NCBI RefSeq assembly: GCF_001310225.1
Contig: NZ_CP012898.1
Coordinates: forward strand, 372,001 to 436,000
Reading direction: 5' to 3'
From: Pseudalgibacter alginicilyticus
GTDB taxonomy: Bacteria > Bacteroidota > Bacteroidia > Flavobacteriales > Flavobacteriaceae
DNA length: 64,000 bases
The notes below the pieces were generated by a model. The model did not search any database. It had not been told where the DNA came from and saw only the letters and a program-made list of their open reading frames with translations. Shown one piece after another: positions 44,911-54,430 of this stretch (the stretch's first letter is position 1; every line of letters begins with the position of its first letter). The position numbers and the translations under genes were made by a program.

Positions 44911-46761
44911 ATGGCTGAACAAGCAAATCAAGCTAATCCTGAAGTATCAGAAGAAGCAAATCAAGTAGAAGCTCCAGTTGTATCTGAAGCAAAAGCAAAT
45001 CCTGAAAAGTTTTTAAAAGAATTTAACTGGCACAATTATCAAGAAGGTATTGACGAGGTTGATGATCAACAACTTAAAGAATTTGAAAAATTAGTAGCAG
45101 AAAATTTTGTTGACACACTTGACGATGAAGTAGTTACTGGCGTAGTAGTACATATTTCTGACCGTGATGCAATTATTGACATCAATGCAAAATCAGAAGG
45201 TGTTATTTCGTTAAACGAATTCCGTTACAATCCAAACTTAGCAGTTGGTGATAAAGTAGAAGTATTAATTGATGTACGTGAAGATGCTACAGGTCAATTA
45301 GTATTATCTCACAGAAAAGCACGTGTTATTAAAGCATGGGATCGCGTAAATGCAGCTCATGATACTGGTGAAATTGTTAATGGTTTTGTTAAATGCAGAA
45401 CTAAAGGAGGTATGATTGTAGATGTTTTTGGAATTGAAGCATTCTTACCAGGTTCTCAAATTGATGTAAAACCAATTAGAGATTACGATCAGTACGTAAA
45501 TAAAACTATGGAATTTAAAGTTGTTAAAATCAACCACGAATTCAAAAACGTAGTCGTTTCTCATAAAGCTTTAATTGAAGCAGATATTGAAGAACAAAAG
45601 AAAGAAATTATTGGTCAATTAGAAAAAGGTCAAGTATTAGAAGGTGTTGTTAAAAACATTACTTCTTACGGTGTATTTATTGACCTTGGTGGTGTTGATG
45701 GATTGATTCACATTACAGATCTTTCTTGGTCTCGTATTAATCATCCAAATGAAATAGTTGAATTAGACCAAAAACTTAATGTGGTAATCCTTGATTTTGA
45801 TGAAGATAAATCAAGAATCCAATTAGGTCTTAAACAATTATCTAAACATCCTTGGGAAGCTTTAGCTGATACTGTAAAAGTAGGAGATAAAGTAAAAGGT
45901 AAAGTAGTTGTTATTGCAGATTATGGTGCATTTATTGAAGTTGCTGATGGTGTAGAAGGATTAATTCACGTATCAGAAATGTCATGGTCAACACATTTAC
46001 GTTCAGCTCAGGATTTTGTATCTGTAGGAGATGAAGTAGAAGCTGTAATCCTAACATTAGATAGAGAAGATCGTAAAATGTCTCTTGGTATCAAACAAAT
46101 TACTCCAGACCCATGGACAGACATTACAGGTAAATATCCTGTAGGTTCTAAGCATGTTGGTATCGTTCGTAACTTTACAAACTTTGGTGTTTTTGTTGAA
46201 TTAGAAGAAGGTATTGATGGATTGATTTATATTTCTGATTTATCTTGGACTAAGAAAATTAAGCACCCATCTGAATTTTGTTCAGTTGGCGATAAATTAG
46301 ATGTTGTAGTATTAGAGTTGGATGTTGAAGGTCGTAAATTAAGTTTAGGACACAAACAAACTACTGAAAATCCTTGGGATGCATACGAAACAGACTTTGC
46401 TTTAGAAACTGTTCATACTGCTGAAATTTCTGAAATAGTTGATAAAGGTGCTACTGTTGAGTTTAATGAAGATATTGTTGCTTTTGTTCCTTCTCGTCAT
46501 TTAGAAAAAGAAGATGGAAGTAAACTTAAAAAAGGCGATAAAGCCGAATTTAAAATCATTGAATTTAATAAAGAGTTTAAACGTGTTGTAGCGTCTCATA
46601 CAGCTATTTTTAAAGCTGAAGAAGTTGCAAACGTCAAGGCAGCTGTTAAGAAAGCAGAAGCTCAAGCTGCTGAAGCAAAACCAACTTTAGGGGATGCCAA
46701 CGAAGCTTTACAAGCTCTTAAAGATAAAATGGACGGTAAAACGACTAAAGCTAAAAAATAG
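44911..46761 (+). CDS. rpsA: 30S ribosomal protein S1
   Basis: 616 residues. Acidic N-terminus, then repeated S1 (OB-fold) domains, each with a GxVxxITxYGxFIDLGGVDGLIHITDLSW-like core; best copies at about 238-310, 325-397 and 410-482. RNA-binding ribosomal protein that helps start translation, with a C-terminal Lys/Ala tail (TKAKK). The long structured leader and a strong terminator flank it. Bacteroidota S1 is of about this size. Confidence 0.96.
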   Translation: MAEQANQANPEVSEEANQVEAPVVSEAKANPEKFLKEFNWHNYQEGIDEVDDQQLKEFEKLVAENFVDTLDDEVVTGVVVHISDRDAIIDINAKSEGVISLNEFRYNPNLAVGDKVEVLIDVREDATGQLVLSHRKARVIKAWDRVNAAHDTGEIVNGFVKCRTKGGMIVDVFGIEAFLPGSQIDVKPIRDYDQYVNKTMEFKVVKINHEFKNVVVSHKALIEADIEEQKKEIIGQLEKGQVLEGVVKNITSYGVFIDLGGVDGLIHITDLSWSRINHPNEIVELDQKLNVVILDFDEDKSRIQLGLKQLSKHPWEALADTVKVGDKVKGKVVVIADYGAFIEVADGVEGLIHVSEMSWSTHLRSAQDFVSVGDEVEAVILTLDREDRKMSLGIKQITPDPWTDITGKYPVGSKHVGIVRNFTNFGVFVELEEGIDGLIYISDLSWTKKIKHPSEFCSVGDKLDVVVLELDVEGRKLSLGHKQTTENPWDAYETDFALETVHTAEISEIVDKGATVEFNEDIVAFVPSRHLEKEDGSKLKKGDKAEFKIIEFNKEFKRVVASHTAIFKAEEVANVKAAVKKAEAQAAEAKPTLGDANEALQALKDKMDGKTTKAKK

Positions 46762-46787
46762 TCTTTACCAAAAACATTTCATAAATT

Positions 46788-46817
46788 AAAGCCTTCAAAA
46801 AATTGAAGGCTTTTTTT
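46788..46817 (+). terminator. Terminator of rpsA
   Basis: Perfect AAAGCCTTCAA / TTGAAGGCTTT stem with AAAA loop and seven T. Confidence 0.9.
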
Positions 46818-46923
46818 ATATGTAATAACAAGGTAAGTAAATGAACGTCATGATGATGATGTTTAGGATATATGATTACTTTGACTGTGGTAAATTTGTA
46901 TTTGGAAAGTTTAGTAATTATGG

Positions 46924-46954
46924 TTTTAACTTCTCAAATTTTGCATTATCTTTG
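46924..46954 (+). promoter_or_regulatory. Promoter of pyrR-pyrB
   Basis: TTTT (46924-46927), 19-base spacer, TATCTTTG (46947-46954). The predicted start of transcription is only about 20-25 bases before the pyrR ATG, leaving no room for an attenuator leader. Confidence 0.6.
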
Positions 46955-46982
46955 CTTACCAAGCAAGTTTGGATAATTGTAT

Positions 46983-47522
46983 ATGAGTCAAAAAGTTTTA
47001 CTTAACGCTAAAGAGGTAAACATCATTCTTCATCGATTGGCTTGTCAACTTATTGAAAAACATAACGACTTTACTAATACGGTTTTAATAGGTTTACAGC
47101 CTCGTGGTGTTTTTGTAGCCAACAGGTTAGCTAAAATTCTTGAAGAAGATTATAAAATTAAAAACATTCCATTAGGGCATTTAGACATTACGTTTTATAG
47201 AGATGATTTTAGAAGAGGTGATAAGCCACTTGAAGCCAATACCACAAAAATTAATTTTTTAGTTGAAAATAAAAATATTGTGTTTATTGACGACGTATTG
47301 TACACAGGCAGAAGTATTCGAGCTGCATTAACCGCTATTCAATCATTTGGTAGACCTAATGAAATAGAATTGCTAACGTTAATAGATAGACGTTTTAGCA
47401 GACATTTACCCATACAACCTAACTACAGAGGCAGACAGGTTGATGCAATCAATAAAGAAAAAGTTATAGTACATTGGCAGGAAAATGAAGGAGAGGATGC
47501 TGTGTATTTAATTAATAAATAA
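46983..47522 (+). CDS. pyrR: PyrR-type uracil phosphoribosyltransferase / pyrimidine regulator
   Basis: 179 residues from the ATG at 46983 (an in-frame TTG six bases earlier is less likely). Phosphoribosyltransferase fold with the PRPP loop IVFIDDVLYTGRS (99-111) and GLQPRGVFVANRL and HLDITFYRDDF, the PyrR signature. In Bacillus, PyrR binds pyr mRNA and also has UPRTase activity. It heads a unit with pyrB (20-base gap). Confidence 0.93.
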   Translation: MSQKVLLNAKEVNIILHRLACQLIEKHNDFTNTVLIGLQPRGVFVANRLAKILEEDYKIKNIPLGHLDITFYRDDFRRGDKPLEANTTKINFLVENKNIVFIDDVLYTGRSIRAALTAIQSFGRPNEIELLTLIDRRFSRHLPIQPNYRGRQVDAINKEKVIVHWQENEGEDAVYLINK

Positions 47523-47542
47523 AAGACTAAATCAATTAAAAA

Positions 47543-48472
47543 ATGAGCGAATTAAGTGTCAATCACTTATTAGGAATAAAATATCTGACCAAACAAGATA
47601 TTCAACTTATTTTTGAAACTGCCGATCATTTTAAAGAAGTTATTAATAGGCCTATTAAAAAAGTGCCATCCCTTCGAGATATTACCATTGCTAATTTATT
47701 TTTTGAAAATTCTACCCGAACAAAATTATCTTTTGAATTGGCAGAAAAAAGATTATCTGCAGATGTCATTAATTTTTCTGCATCGCAATCTTCTGTAAAA
47801 AAAGGAGAAACACTAATTGATACGGTAAACAATATTTTATCTATGAAAGTAGATATGGTAGTGATGCGTCACCCCAATCCAGGAGCTGGTGTTTTCTTAT
47901 CAAAACATGTTAATGCGAGTATTGTAAATGCTGGAGATGGGGCGCATGAACATCCTACACAAGCCCTATTGGACTCATATTCAATACGTGAAAAATTAGG
48001 TGATGTTGGTGGTAAAAATGTTGTCATTGTTGGAGATATTCTTCACAGTCGTGTAGCGCTTTCAAATATATTTGCTTTGCAAATGCAAGGTGCAAATGTA
48101 ATGGTATGTGGCCCCCAAACACTTATTCCTAAATATATTGATAAATTAGGAGTGAAAGTTGAAACAGACTTACGTAAGGCGTTAAACTGGTGCGATGTAG
48201 CCAATATGCTTCGTGTTCAAAATGAACGGATGGATATTAGTTATTTTCCTTCTTCACGAGAGTATACACAGCAATTTGGTGTAAACAAAGAGTTGTTAAA
48301 CTCTTTAAATAAAGAAATTACCATCATGCACCCAGGTCCCATTAATAGAGGTGTTGAAATAACAAGTGATGTTGCTGATTCCAAGCAGTCCATTATTTTG
48401 GAGCAAGTACAAAATGGCGTTGCCATTCGAATGGCTGTTATTTATTTATTAGCATCAAAAATTAAACAGTAA
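47543..48472 (+). CDS. pyrB: Aspartate carbamoyltransferase catalytic subunit
   Basis: 309 residues, first committed step of pyrimidine synthesis (carbamoyl phosphate plus aspartate). Carbamoyl-phosphate motif ENSTRTKLSFE (S57-T60), KGETLIDT, DGAHEHPTQALLD, and MHPGPINRGVEI are present. No regulatory chain gene (pyrI) is beside it. Cytoplasmic trimer. Directly follows pyrR. Confidence 0.97.
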   Translation: MSELSVNHLLGIKYLTKQDIQLIFETADHFKEVINRPIKKVPSLRDITIANLFFENSTRTKLSFELAEKRLSADVINFSASQSSVKKGETLIDTVNNILSMKVDMVVMRHPNPGAGVFLSKHVNASIVNAGDGAHEHPTQALLDSYSIREKLGDVGGKNVVIVGDILHSRVALSNIFALQMQGANVMVCGPQTLIPKYIDKLGVKVETDLRKALNWCDVANMLRVQNERMDISYFPSSREYTQQFGVNKELLNSLNKEITIMHPGPINRGVEITSDVADSKQSIILEQVQNGVAIRMAVIYLLASKIKQ

Positions 48473-48478
48473 ATTATT

Positions 48479-48811
48479 ATGATTCTTAGTCAAGACGGAA
48501 ATATTTCAATTATTACTCAAGAAAAAGCAACAGTAATTGAGTTAGTAAAAAAAATTCAGGCCTTATACCCTAAATTTAAGAACAATAATATAATTGTAAA
48601 CTTAACAAGTCTTAATAAAATAACAAAGCAAGATGTTATTGAGTTTCTTGAAATATCAAATACCCACAGGGCAGCAAAACATTCGTTTATTGTTGTTACA
48701 AATAAAATAAATTTTGAAGAGTCTCTTGAAGAAATTATTGTAGTTCCAACACAGCAGGAAGCTTATGATATTATTGAAATGGAGGAAATGGAACGAGATT
48801 TAGGGTTTTAA
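48479..48811 (+). CDS. Small STAS-like protein
   Basis: 110 residues. The pattern of strands and helices (ISIITQEKATVIELVKKIQ, NIIVNLTSLNKITKQDVIEFLEIS, HSFIVVTNKINFEESLEEIIVVPTQQEAYDIIEMEEMER) looks like an anti-sigma-antagonist (STAS)-type fold, ending in an acidic helix. No recognised name. Six bases after pyrB and 59 bases before the rnz start, so part of the same unit. In flavobacteria a protein like this often precedes rnz (from memory). Confidence 0.75.
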   Translation: MILSQDGNISIITQEKATVIELVKKIQALYPKFKNNNIIVNLTSLNKITKQDVIEFLEISNTHRAAKHSFIVVTNKINFEESLEEIIVVPTQQEAYDIIEMEEMERDLGF

Positions 48812-48870
48812 AAAGCTTGTTGTTAGTTATTGGGGTAAATAATAACAGCGACTCTACAAAACGTAATAAA

Positions 48871-49776
48871 ATGAAATTAACCATATTAGGCTGTTACAGT
48901 GCTACTCCAAGAGTTTCAACACATACTACATCTCAAGTATTGGAAATAAATAACCACATGTTTTTAATTGATTGTGGAGAGGGTACACAGGTAGAATTAC
49001 GCCGACATAAAATTAAGTTCAATCGTATTAAGCATATTTTTATTTCGCATTTACATGGTGATCATTTTTTCGGTTTGGTAGGTTTAATCTCAACATTTAG
49101 ACTCCTTACAAGGGAAACAGATTTGCATATTTATGGACCAAAAGGTATTAAAGAGGTTATTACTCTTCAAATGAAATTGGCAGATTCTTGGACTAATTAT
49201 AATTTGATTTTTCATGAATTATCATCTGATAGCTCTGAACTTATCTTTGAAGACGCCTTGGTTGAAGTATATACCATTCCATTAGAGCATCGTGTTTATA
49301 CCAATGGATATCTGTTTAAGGAAAAGGAAGGAGAACGTAAGTTAAATATTGGAGCTGCATTAGATGCCAATATTGATAAAGCATATTACAATAAACTCAA
49401 ACAAGGTTTTGATGTTAAAAATGAAGATGGTGAAACTATAAAAAATAGGTTAGTAACATCAAAAGGCGATAAGCCAAAAAGTTATGCCTTTTGTAGTGAT
49501 ACCGTTTATAAAGAAGATATTATACCAGTAATAAAGGATGTTGACGTATTGTATCATGAATCTACTTTTTTAGATAAACATGCACATTTAGCACCAAAAA
49601 CAAAACACTCTACAGCAAAACAGGCTGCTTCTATTGCAAAACATGCAAATGCAAAAACACTTATTTTAGGACATTACTCTTCTCGTTATGATAATTTAGA
49701 AGATTTTAGAACAGAAGCAAAAACGGTTTTTGAAAATGTGAAATTAGCCAAAGACGGAAAATCTTTTGATTTTTAG
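48871..49776 (+). CDS. rnz: Ribonuclease Z
   Basis: 301 residues from ATG 48871, where the canonical N-terminus MKLTILGCYSATPRVSTHTTS begins; an in-frame TTG at 48817 would add a non-homologous tail. tRNA 3'-end processing endonuclease of the metallo-beta-lactamase fold. Zinc ligands HLHGDH (60-65), later FCSDT and LGHYSSRY, are all visible. Terminal gene of the pyrR-pyrB-STAS-rnz run. Confidence 0.94.
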   Translation: MKLTILGCYSATPRVSTHTTSQVLEINNHMFLIDCGEGTQVELRRHKIKFNRIKHIFISHLHGDHFFGLVGLISTFRLLTRETDLHIYGPKGIKEVITLQMKLADSWTNYNLIFHELSSDSSELIFEDALVEVYTIPLEHRVYTNGYLFKEKEGERKLNIGAALDANIDKAYYNKLKQGFDVKNEDGETIKNRLVTSKGDKPKSYAFCSDTVYKEDIIPVIKDVDVLYHESTFLDKHAHLAPKTKHSTAKQAASIAKHANAKTLILGHYSSRYDNLEDFRTEAKTVFENVKLAKDGKSFDF

Positions 49777-49796
49777 AAGAGGAAAATAATCTTAAA

Positions 49797-50210
49797 CTAT
49801 TTATTTGTTTCTTTCTCTAAAACCCAGTTGATGGCTTCTTCTAAACTGATACAGCGTTTAATGTTTATATTTGAAAACTGCTTTTCTAACGTTGCATTCA
49901 TATACATCATTTCATTGTAGTAAACAATAGCGCTATTTGTAAAAATACCATATTTTTTATCAATTTTGTTCCAGAAATGTGGGTCTATGGAATATGAGTT
50001 TATTCGATTTGAAATATATCCTAAGCTTGTTTTATTTCCATAATAGTCAATAAGGTCAACAGAAACATTTTCAATCATTTTCCAATCAAAATGAATACCT
50101 TCACTTAATTCAGCAATAAAAAAGTGCTCACATAAATAAAAATTACCAAAGGGTTTTTCGATTTTGTAATAATTTAAAATTTTGCTGTACTTGGATTTTT
50201 CAAATTCCAT
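49797..50210 (-). CDS. Small cytoplasmic protein of unknown function
   Basis: 137 residues, aromatic-rich (many Phe, Tyr, Trp), no signal peptide. Segments EKPFGNFYLCEHFFIAELSEGIHFDWKMI and CISLEEAINWVLEKETNK suggest an alpha/beta fold perhaps related to STAS/SpoIIAA-like domains, but I do not recognise it firmly. Convergent with rnz and divergent from pdxH. Confidence 0.75.
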   Translation of the reverse strand: MEFEKSKYSKILNYYKIEKPFGNFYLCEHFFIAELSEGIHFDWKMIENVSVDLIDYYGNKTSLGYISNRINSYSIDPHFWNKIDKKYGIFTNSAIVYYNEMMYMNATLEKQFSNINIKRCISLEEAINWVLEKETNK

Positions 50211-50297
50211 AATTTATTTTTAAAGAAGCACTAAATTAATGAGTTTTATAAAACTAATTGTAATCTTTAAAAAAATATTTTTGTTATTTTGTATGAT

Positions 50298-50945
50298 ATG
50301 GAAAAGGATTTAAGCAATTACAGAAAGTCTTATGAAAAGCAAGAATTGCTTTTAAAAGATGTACCAGAAAACCCTATGGAGTTATTTCAAAAATGGTTTT
50401 TTGAAGTAGATAGTTTTTTTACAGAAAATGAAACGAATGCAATGACAGTTTCAACTTTTGGTTTGGATGGATTTCCTAAAAATAGGGTGGTACTTCTTAA
50501 AAAATACACTTATGAAGGTTTTATATTTTATACAAATTACAACAGCGAAAAAGGGAAGGCTATTGCAGTGAATCCAAATGTGTGTTTGTCATTTTTTTGG
50601 CCAGGAGCTGAACGCCAGATTATTATTAAAGGTAAAGCCGAAAAGATAGCAGAAAATTTAAGTGATGGCTATTTTGAATCACGTCCACGAGGCAGTCAAT
50701 TAGGAGCTGTAGTTTCCAATCAAAGTGACATTATTGATAGTAGAGAGTTTTTAGAAAAAAAATTATCTGATTTAGAAAATACTTATGAAGGTAAAGATAT
50801 TCCTCGTCCTGAATTTTGGGGAGGTTATATTGTTAAGCCCTTTGAAATGGAATTCTGGCAAGGTCGACCAAATAGGTTGCATGATAGAATTAGATACTTA
50901 CTTCAAGCAGATTACAATTGGTCAATAAATCGACTATCTCCATAA
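50298..50945 (+). CDS. pdxH: Pyridoxamine 5'-phosphate oxidase
   Basis: 215 residues from ATG 50298 (an upstream in-frame TTG at 50289 is less likely). FMN enzyme of pyridoxal phosphate synthesis. Typical segments: SNYRKSYEKQELLL, MTVSTFGLDGFPKNRVVLLKK, GFIFYTNYNSEKG, ESRPRGSQLGA and the C-terminal EFWQGRPNRLHDR...INRLSP. Complete single-domain protein. Monocistronic. Confidence 0.95.
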   Translation: MEKDLSNYRKSYEKQELLLKDVPENPMELFQKWFFEVDSFFTENETNAMTVSTFGLDGFPKNRVVLLKKYTYEGFIFYTNYNSEKGKAIAVNPNVCLSFFWPGAERQIIIKGKAEKIAENLSDGYFESRPRGSQLGAVVSNQSDIIDSREFLEKKLSDLENTYEGKDIPRPEFWGGYIVKPFEMEFWQGRPNRLHDRIRYLLQADYNWSINRLSP

Positions 50946-51113
50946 AACAACGATTAAATACTACAAAACGAATTCTTAAATGTGTATTTTATCGATTAAA
51001 AACATAATACATCGCTGAACGGTGTGTTTTTAATCGATTTTAACATTTTATTAACAATTACTTCAGGATAGGCGGTTAATTTTACTAAACCAAATCTTAT
51101 TAACCTACCTATT

Positions 51114-51608
51114 ATGAAGTTTTTTACAAAGTTTCCCTTACTTGTAATGTTAGCTATTTTTAGCTTTTCTTGTACAACAGACAGTCTTGATGATAAAGCA
51201 AATGATGTTCAATTAAATATTGTTTCAACAGAAACTAAACCCATTGAAGTAGAAATACTTGAGTTAATTAATAGCCATAGATTATCTTTAGGATTAAATG
51301 CGCTATCAGATATGAGTTTAGTAAAATCTGTAGCCTATAGTCATACAGATTACATGGTGGATAATAATATAGTTTCTCATGATAATTTTTTTATGAGAAG
51401 TTCATATTTAAAAGAAAATGCAGGAGCTAAATTTGTGTCAGAAAATGTAGCTTATGGTTATACATCAGCAGAAACGGTAGTTAAAGCTTGGTTAAAAAGT
51501 GAAGGACATAAGGCCAATATCGAAGGTGATTTTACAAACTTTGATGTGTCAGCTGAAGAAAGTGTTGATGGTAAATGGTATTATACTAATATATTTATTA
51601 AAAAATAA
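51114..51608 (+). CDS. CAP/SCP-domain lipoprotein
   Basis: 164 residues. Signal peptide with lipobox FSC (AIFSFSC), then a CAP (cysteine-rich secretory protein superfamily) domain: LELINSHRLSLGLNALSDMSLVKSVAYSHTDYM, SHDNFFMRS, SENVAYG and WLKSEGHKANI, including the conserved His and Glu residues of the CAP cavity (H of YSHTDYM, E of SENVA, H of GHKAN). Surface-exposed or periplasmic; role unknown. A weak ATACAAC/GTTGTAT hairpin at 51613-51642 may be its terminator. Confidence 0.9.
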   Translation: MKFFTKFPLLVMLAIFSFSCTTDSLDDKANDVQLNIVSTETKPIEVEILELINSHRLSLGLNALSDMSLVKSVAYSHTDYMVDNNIVSHDNFFMRSSYLKENAGAKFVSENVAYGYTSAETVVKAWLKSEGHKANIEGDFTNFDVSAEESVDGKWYYTNIFIKK

Positions 51609-51784
51609 AGTGATACAACTCGTAGTAATATCCGTGTTGTATGTTTTAAAATAGTACATAAAAAAATATTTTGTTTAGTATAGCTTGAAGTGACAAGTTA
51701 ACACTCAATCAACTTAAAAAAACAATTAAAGCTTTTTATAAAAGTTTTAATGAAGAAAACGCCAATTAATTGGCATTGTAAATA

Positions 51785-52297
51785 TTATTTAATGCGGTTT
51801 CCTGAGGTTGTAAATGACAAGCCTTGTTGTCCCATTGTTGAAGTCATTATTCCTTCAAATAAAGGCTCTGAACTGTTTTTAGGAATTTTCCACTCAAATA
51901 TAAAGTTAGATCCTGTACCGCCTGAGGTGTCTACTTCATCAATTATAATTTCAGTAGTTTCTAACGGAGCCAAATAAATAGGTTGGTCAAAATAGGTTCT
52001 AACTAATTTTCCGTGTGTGTCAAAGTATTCAGATTTTAATAAATATATGGTATCGGAATCGCTCGTATTTCTCATACTAACCATTGAAGTTAGGTTATGA
52101 GTTTTATGTTCAGACATACTATATATTTGAGAATAAATAGAAAGATATGTTTTGCCGTATTCTAATGAATCTTTCAAACTTAAGTTTATAGCTCGTTTAG
52201 ACCAATTTTCGGGACTTATAGAACTCATTTCTTTCTGATTATTACAACTTAGCATTGCTATACTTATAAAGAGTAGTAAGTTCAATTTCATTATCAA
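51785..52297 (-). CDS. DUF3124-like lipoprotein
   Basis: 170 residues. Signal peptide with lipobox LSC (FISIAMLSC), then a DUF3124-like domain (GKTYLSIYSQIYSMSEHKTHNLTSMVSMRNTSDSDTIY...SGGTGSNFIFEW). Periplasmic or outer-membrane lipoprotein of unknown function. Stands alone on the minus strand; a perfect GCCAATTAATTGGC palindrome just past its stop (51761-51774) may be its weak terminator. Confidence 0.82.
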   Translation of the reverse strand: MIMKLNLLLFISIAMLSCNNQKEMSSISPENWSKRAINLSLKDSLEYGKTYLSIYSQIYSMSEHKTHNLTSMVSMRNTSDSDTIYLLKSEYFDTHGKLVRTYFDQPIYLAPLETTEIIIDEVDTSGGTGSNFIFEWKIPKNSSEPLFEGIMTSTMGQQGLSFTTSGNRIK

Positions 52298-52339
52298 ATA
52301 TTTTTACAATTATTATAATTACTGCTAATATAAATGAAA

Positions 52340-52371
52340 AAACCACCAAAAGAAATGACTTTTGATGGTTT
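52340..52371 (-). terminator. Terminator of the adhesin/PorP/OmpA operon
   Basis: Minus strand AAACCATCAAAAG / CTTTTGGTGGTTT (one mismatch) with a loop and T-run. Confidence 0.8.
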
Positions 52372-52456
52372 AATTTAAAAAGTATTCTCCATTACAAGGC
52401 TAAAAAGTTAATATTAATTTACTAAGCTCATAAAAATGGGATGCGAATTAAAGTTT

Positions 52457-54376
52457 TTAGTTTGTTTCATTTACAAATATTTGAGTACGTCTATTTAATT
52501 GATGTTGTGCTTCACTACAATTAGGTATGCTGTCACAATTATTCAATAAGTTTTGTTTACCAAAACCGGTATATTCTGTAATTCTAGAAGGATTGACTCC
52601 TTTTGATACGAGGTAATTGTAAGTGGCTTGGGCTCTTTTGTTTGATAAAATTTTGTTGTATTTATATGAGCCTCTTGCATCCGTATGTGACTCAATTTTA
52701 ATTGTCACGTTAGGAAAAGTATTAATTAATAAATCAGCCATGGTATCTAATATTCTCATACTGGTTTTATTTATTTTAACGTCATCATAATCAAAATAAA
52801 TAGTAGAAAATTCAGCTATTAAAGTAGCTTTTTTAACAATAGGATTTAAATTAAATTGTGTTTTAATAATGGTTGTTTTATCATCAATATTTTTTGAAGT
52901 TACTTTTTTAGAATCCTGAATATAATATACTTTTTCTACTTTAATGGTGTAATCACTATTTCTATCAATTCCAATTTCTAATTTGCCATTTTTATCAGAT
53001 TGTAATTGGGCTACTTGATGTCCTTCTGAATTTAAAAGTATAACGGTTGCATTTTCAATAGGTAATCCTTCTTTGTTTAAAATAGTACTTTCAATTTTTA
53101 AAAGTGGCGTTCTATCAAAGGCATAAATATCATCACTACCAATACCTTCTTTTCTATTTGAAGCAAAATATCCAGAATTGCCATCTTCATTCATAAAAAA
53201 TGAAAAATCATCCTTACTAGAATTTATGGGAATTCCTAAATTTAACACATTAACTATCTCATTGTTTTCGTTAGCAACTGTTCCAAAAATATCTAAAAGA
53301 CCTAAACCTAAATGACCATCTGAAGAAAAAAATAGCGTGTTTTCACTATTGACAAACGGAAAAGATTCATCTTTTTTAGTGTTAACAATTTCACCTAAAT
53401 TTTTAGGTTTTCCCATGCTGCCATTGGGATTAATATCTACATAATAAATATCGGTACCACCATAACCGCCGGGCATATCAGATGTAAAATATAGTTTTGT
53501 GCCATCATTATTTAAGGCAGGATGTCCTGTTGAATAGGTATCGTTATTAAATGAAAGTTCTTTGATTTTTTTCCATTTATTGTTAACCAATGTTGCTTGA
53601 TATATTTTTAAATTTCCTATTTCTTGGTTATCCGTTTTAAGTATGTTTTTCTTGAAGTTATTTCTTGAAAAATACATGGTTTTACCATCTTTTGAAATAG
53701 TTAAAGGTCCGTCGTGATATACACTGTTTACTTTTCCTTTAATTTTATACTTATTGTCTACAACAGAATGAGTACTCCCTTTTTTGATTACATACATGTC
53801 TAAAAAAGGTTGATTATCCCAACCACTTTTAAATTTTTTAGCAACGCCAGCATCTCTTGTAGATGTAAAATAGATATTTCCATGATGCTCATAAGCTCCA
53901 AATTCACTTAACTTAGTATTAAAAATAACATCTTTTAAAAAATATTGTTGTTTGGAATTGTATATCCGATTGATAAATTCGTCATCATTATAAAATATAC
54001 TTGTATTGGTTAATCCACCTTGTTTTTTATAGTTTTCAAACCAAGTGCGAGAGGCTTCATAATTTCCTATACCTCTTAAAGATTGTGCATAATTATATAA
54101 ATATTCAACAGGTACATTCTTTTGTACTACTGTTTTTTTATAGTATACACTTGCACTATCAGGGTTTCTCATGAACGAGTAACAATCTGCTAATTGTCTG
54201 TATGCATAATCTTTGTTATAGTTTTTTTCTATAAGTTCTTTATAGGCGTTGGTAGCTTTATAAAATGAAAATTTATTAAACAAGGCATCAGCTTTATCAA
54301 GGCTGTTTTGTTGCGCAAAACTTGTTGAACTAATGGAAAATAGGAGACAGGCTAATAAGTTGATTTTTGTTTTCAT
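52457..54376 (-). CDS. OmpA-family protein with TPR, PD40 and peptidoglycan-binding domains (copy 2 of pair)
   Basis: 639 residues. Signal peptide (ISSTSFAQ), TPR-like region (about 22-120, ADALFNKFSFYKATNAYKELI), PD40/WD40-like beta-propeller (about 140-410, YFTSTRDAGVAKKFKSGW, KLYFTSDMPGGYGGTDIYYVD), a carboxypeptidase-regulatory-like domain (about 425-500), and a C-terminal OmpA domain binding peptidoglycan (SHTDARGSYKYNKILSNKRAQATYNYLVSKG). This PorE/OmpA-like layout is common with T9SS. Last gene of the adhesin operon, 54 bases after its close paralog. Confidence 0.93.
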   Translation of the reverse strand: MKTKINLLACLLFSISSTSFAQQNSLDKADALFNKFSFYKATNAYKELIEKNYNKDYAYRQLADCYSFMRNPDSASVYYKKTVVQKNVPVEYLYNYAQSLRGIGNYEASRTWFENYKKQGGLTNTSIFYNDDEFINRIYNSKQQYFLKDVIFNTKLSEFGAYEHHGNIYFTSTRDAGVAKKFKSGWDNQPFLDMYVIKKGSTHSVVDNKYKIKGKVNSVYHDGPLTISKDGKTMYFSRNNFKKNILKTDNQEIGNLKIYQATLVNNKWKKIKELSFNNDTYSTGHPALNNDGTKLYFTSDMPGGYGGTDIYYVDINPNGSMGKPKNLGEIVNTKKDESFPFVNSENTLFFSSDGHLGLGLLDIFGTVANENNEIVNVLNLGIPINSSKDDFSFFMNEDGNSGYFASNRKEGIGSDDIYAFDRTPLLKIESTILNKEGLPIENATVILLNSEGHQVAQLQSDKNGKLEIGIDRNSDYTIKVEKVYYIQDSKKVTSKNIDDKTTIIKTQFNLNPIVKKATLIAEFSTIYFDYDDVKINKTSMRILDTMADLLINTFPNVTIKIESHTDARGSYKYNKILSNKRAQATYNYLVSKGVNPSRITEYTGFGKQNLLNNCDSIPNCSEAQHQLNRRTQIFVNETN

Positions 54377-54430
54377 GAGTAGTGATTTTAATTAAAAGAT
54401 TTGGGAAATTTTAATTAATATAATGGTGTT

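Noticed and set aside
48817-48870. TTG start for rnz
   Set aside because: The extra 18 residues are not like RNase Z; the canonical start is at 48871. The same reasoning moved pyrR to 46983 and pdxH to 50298.
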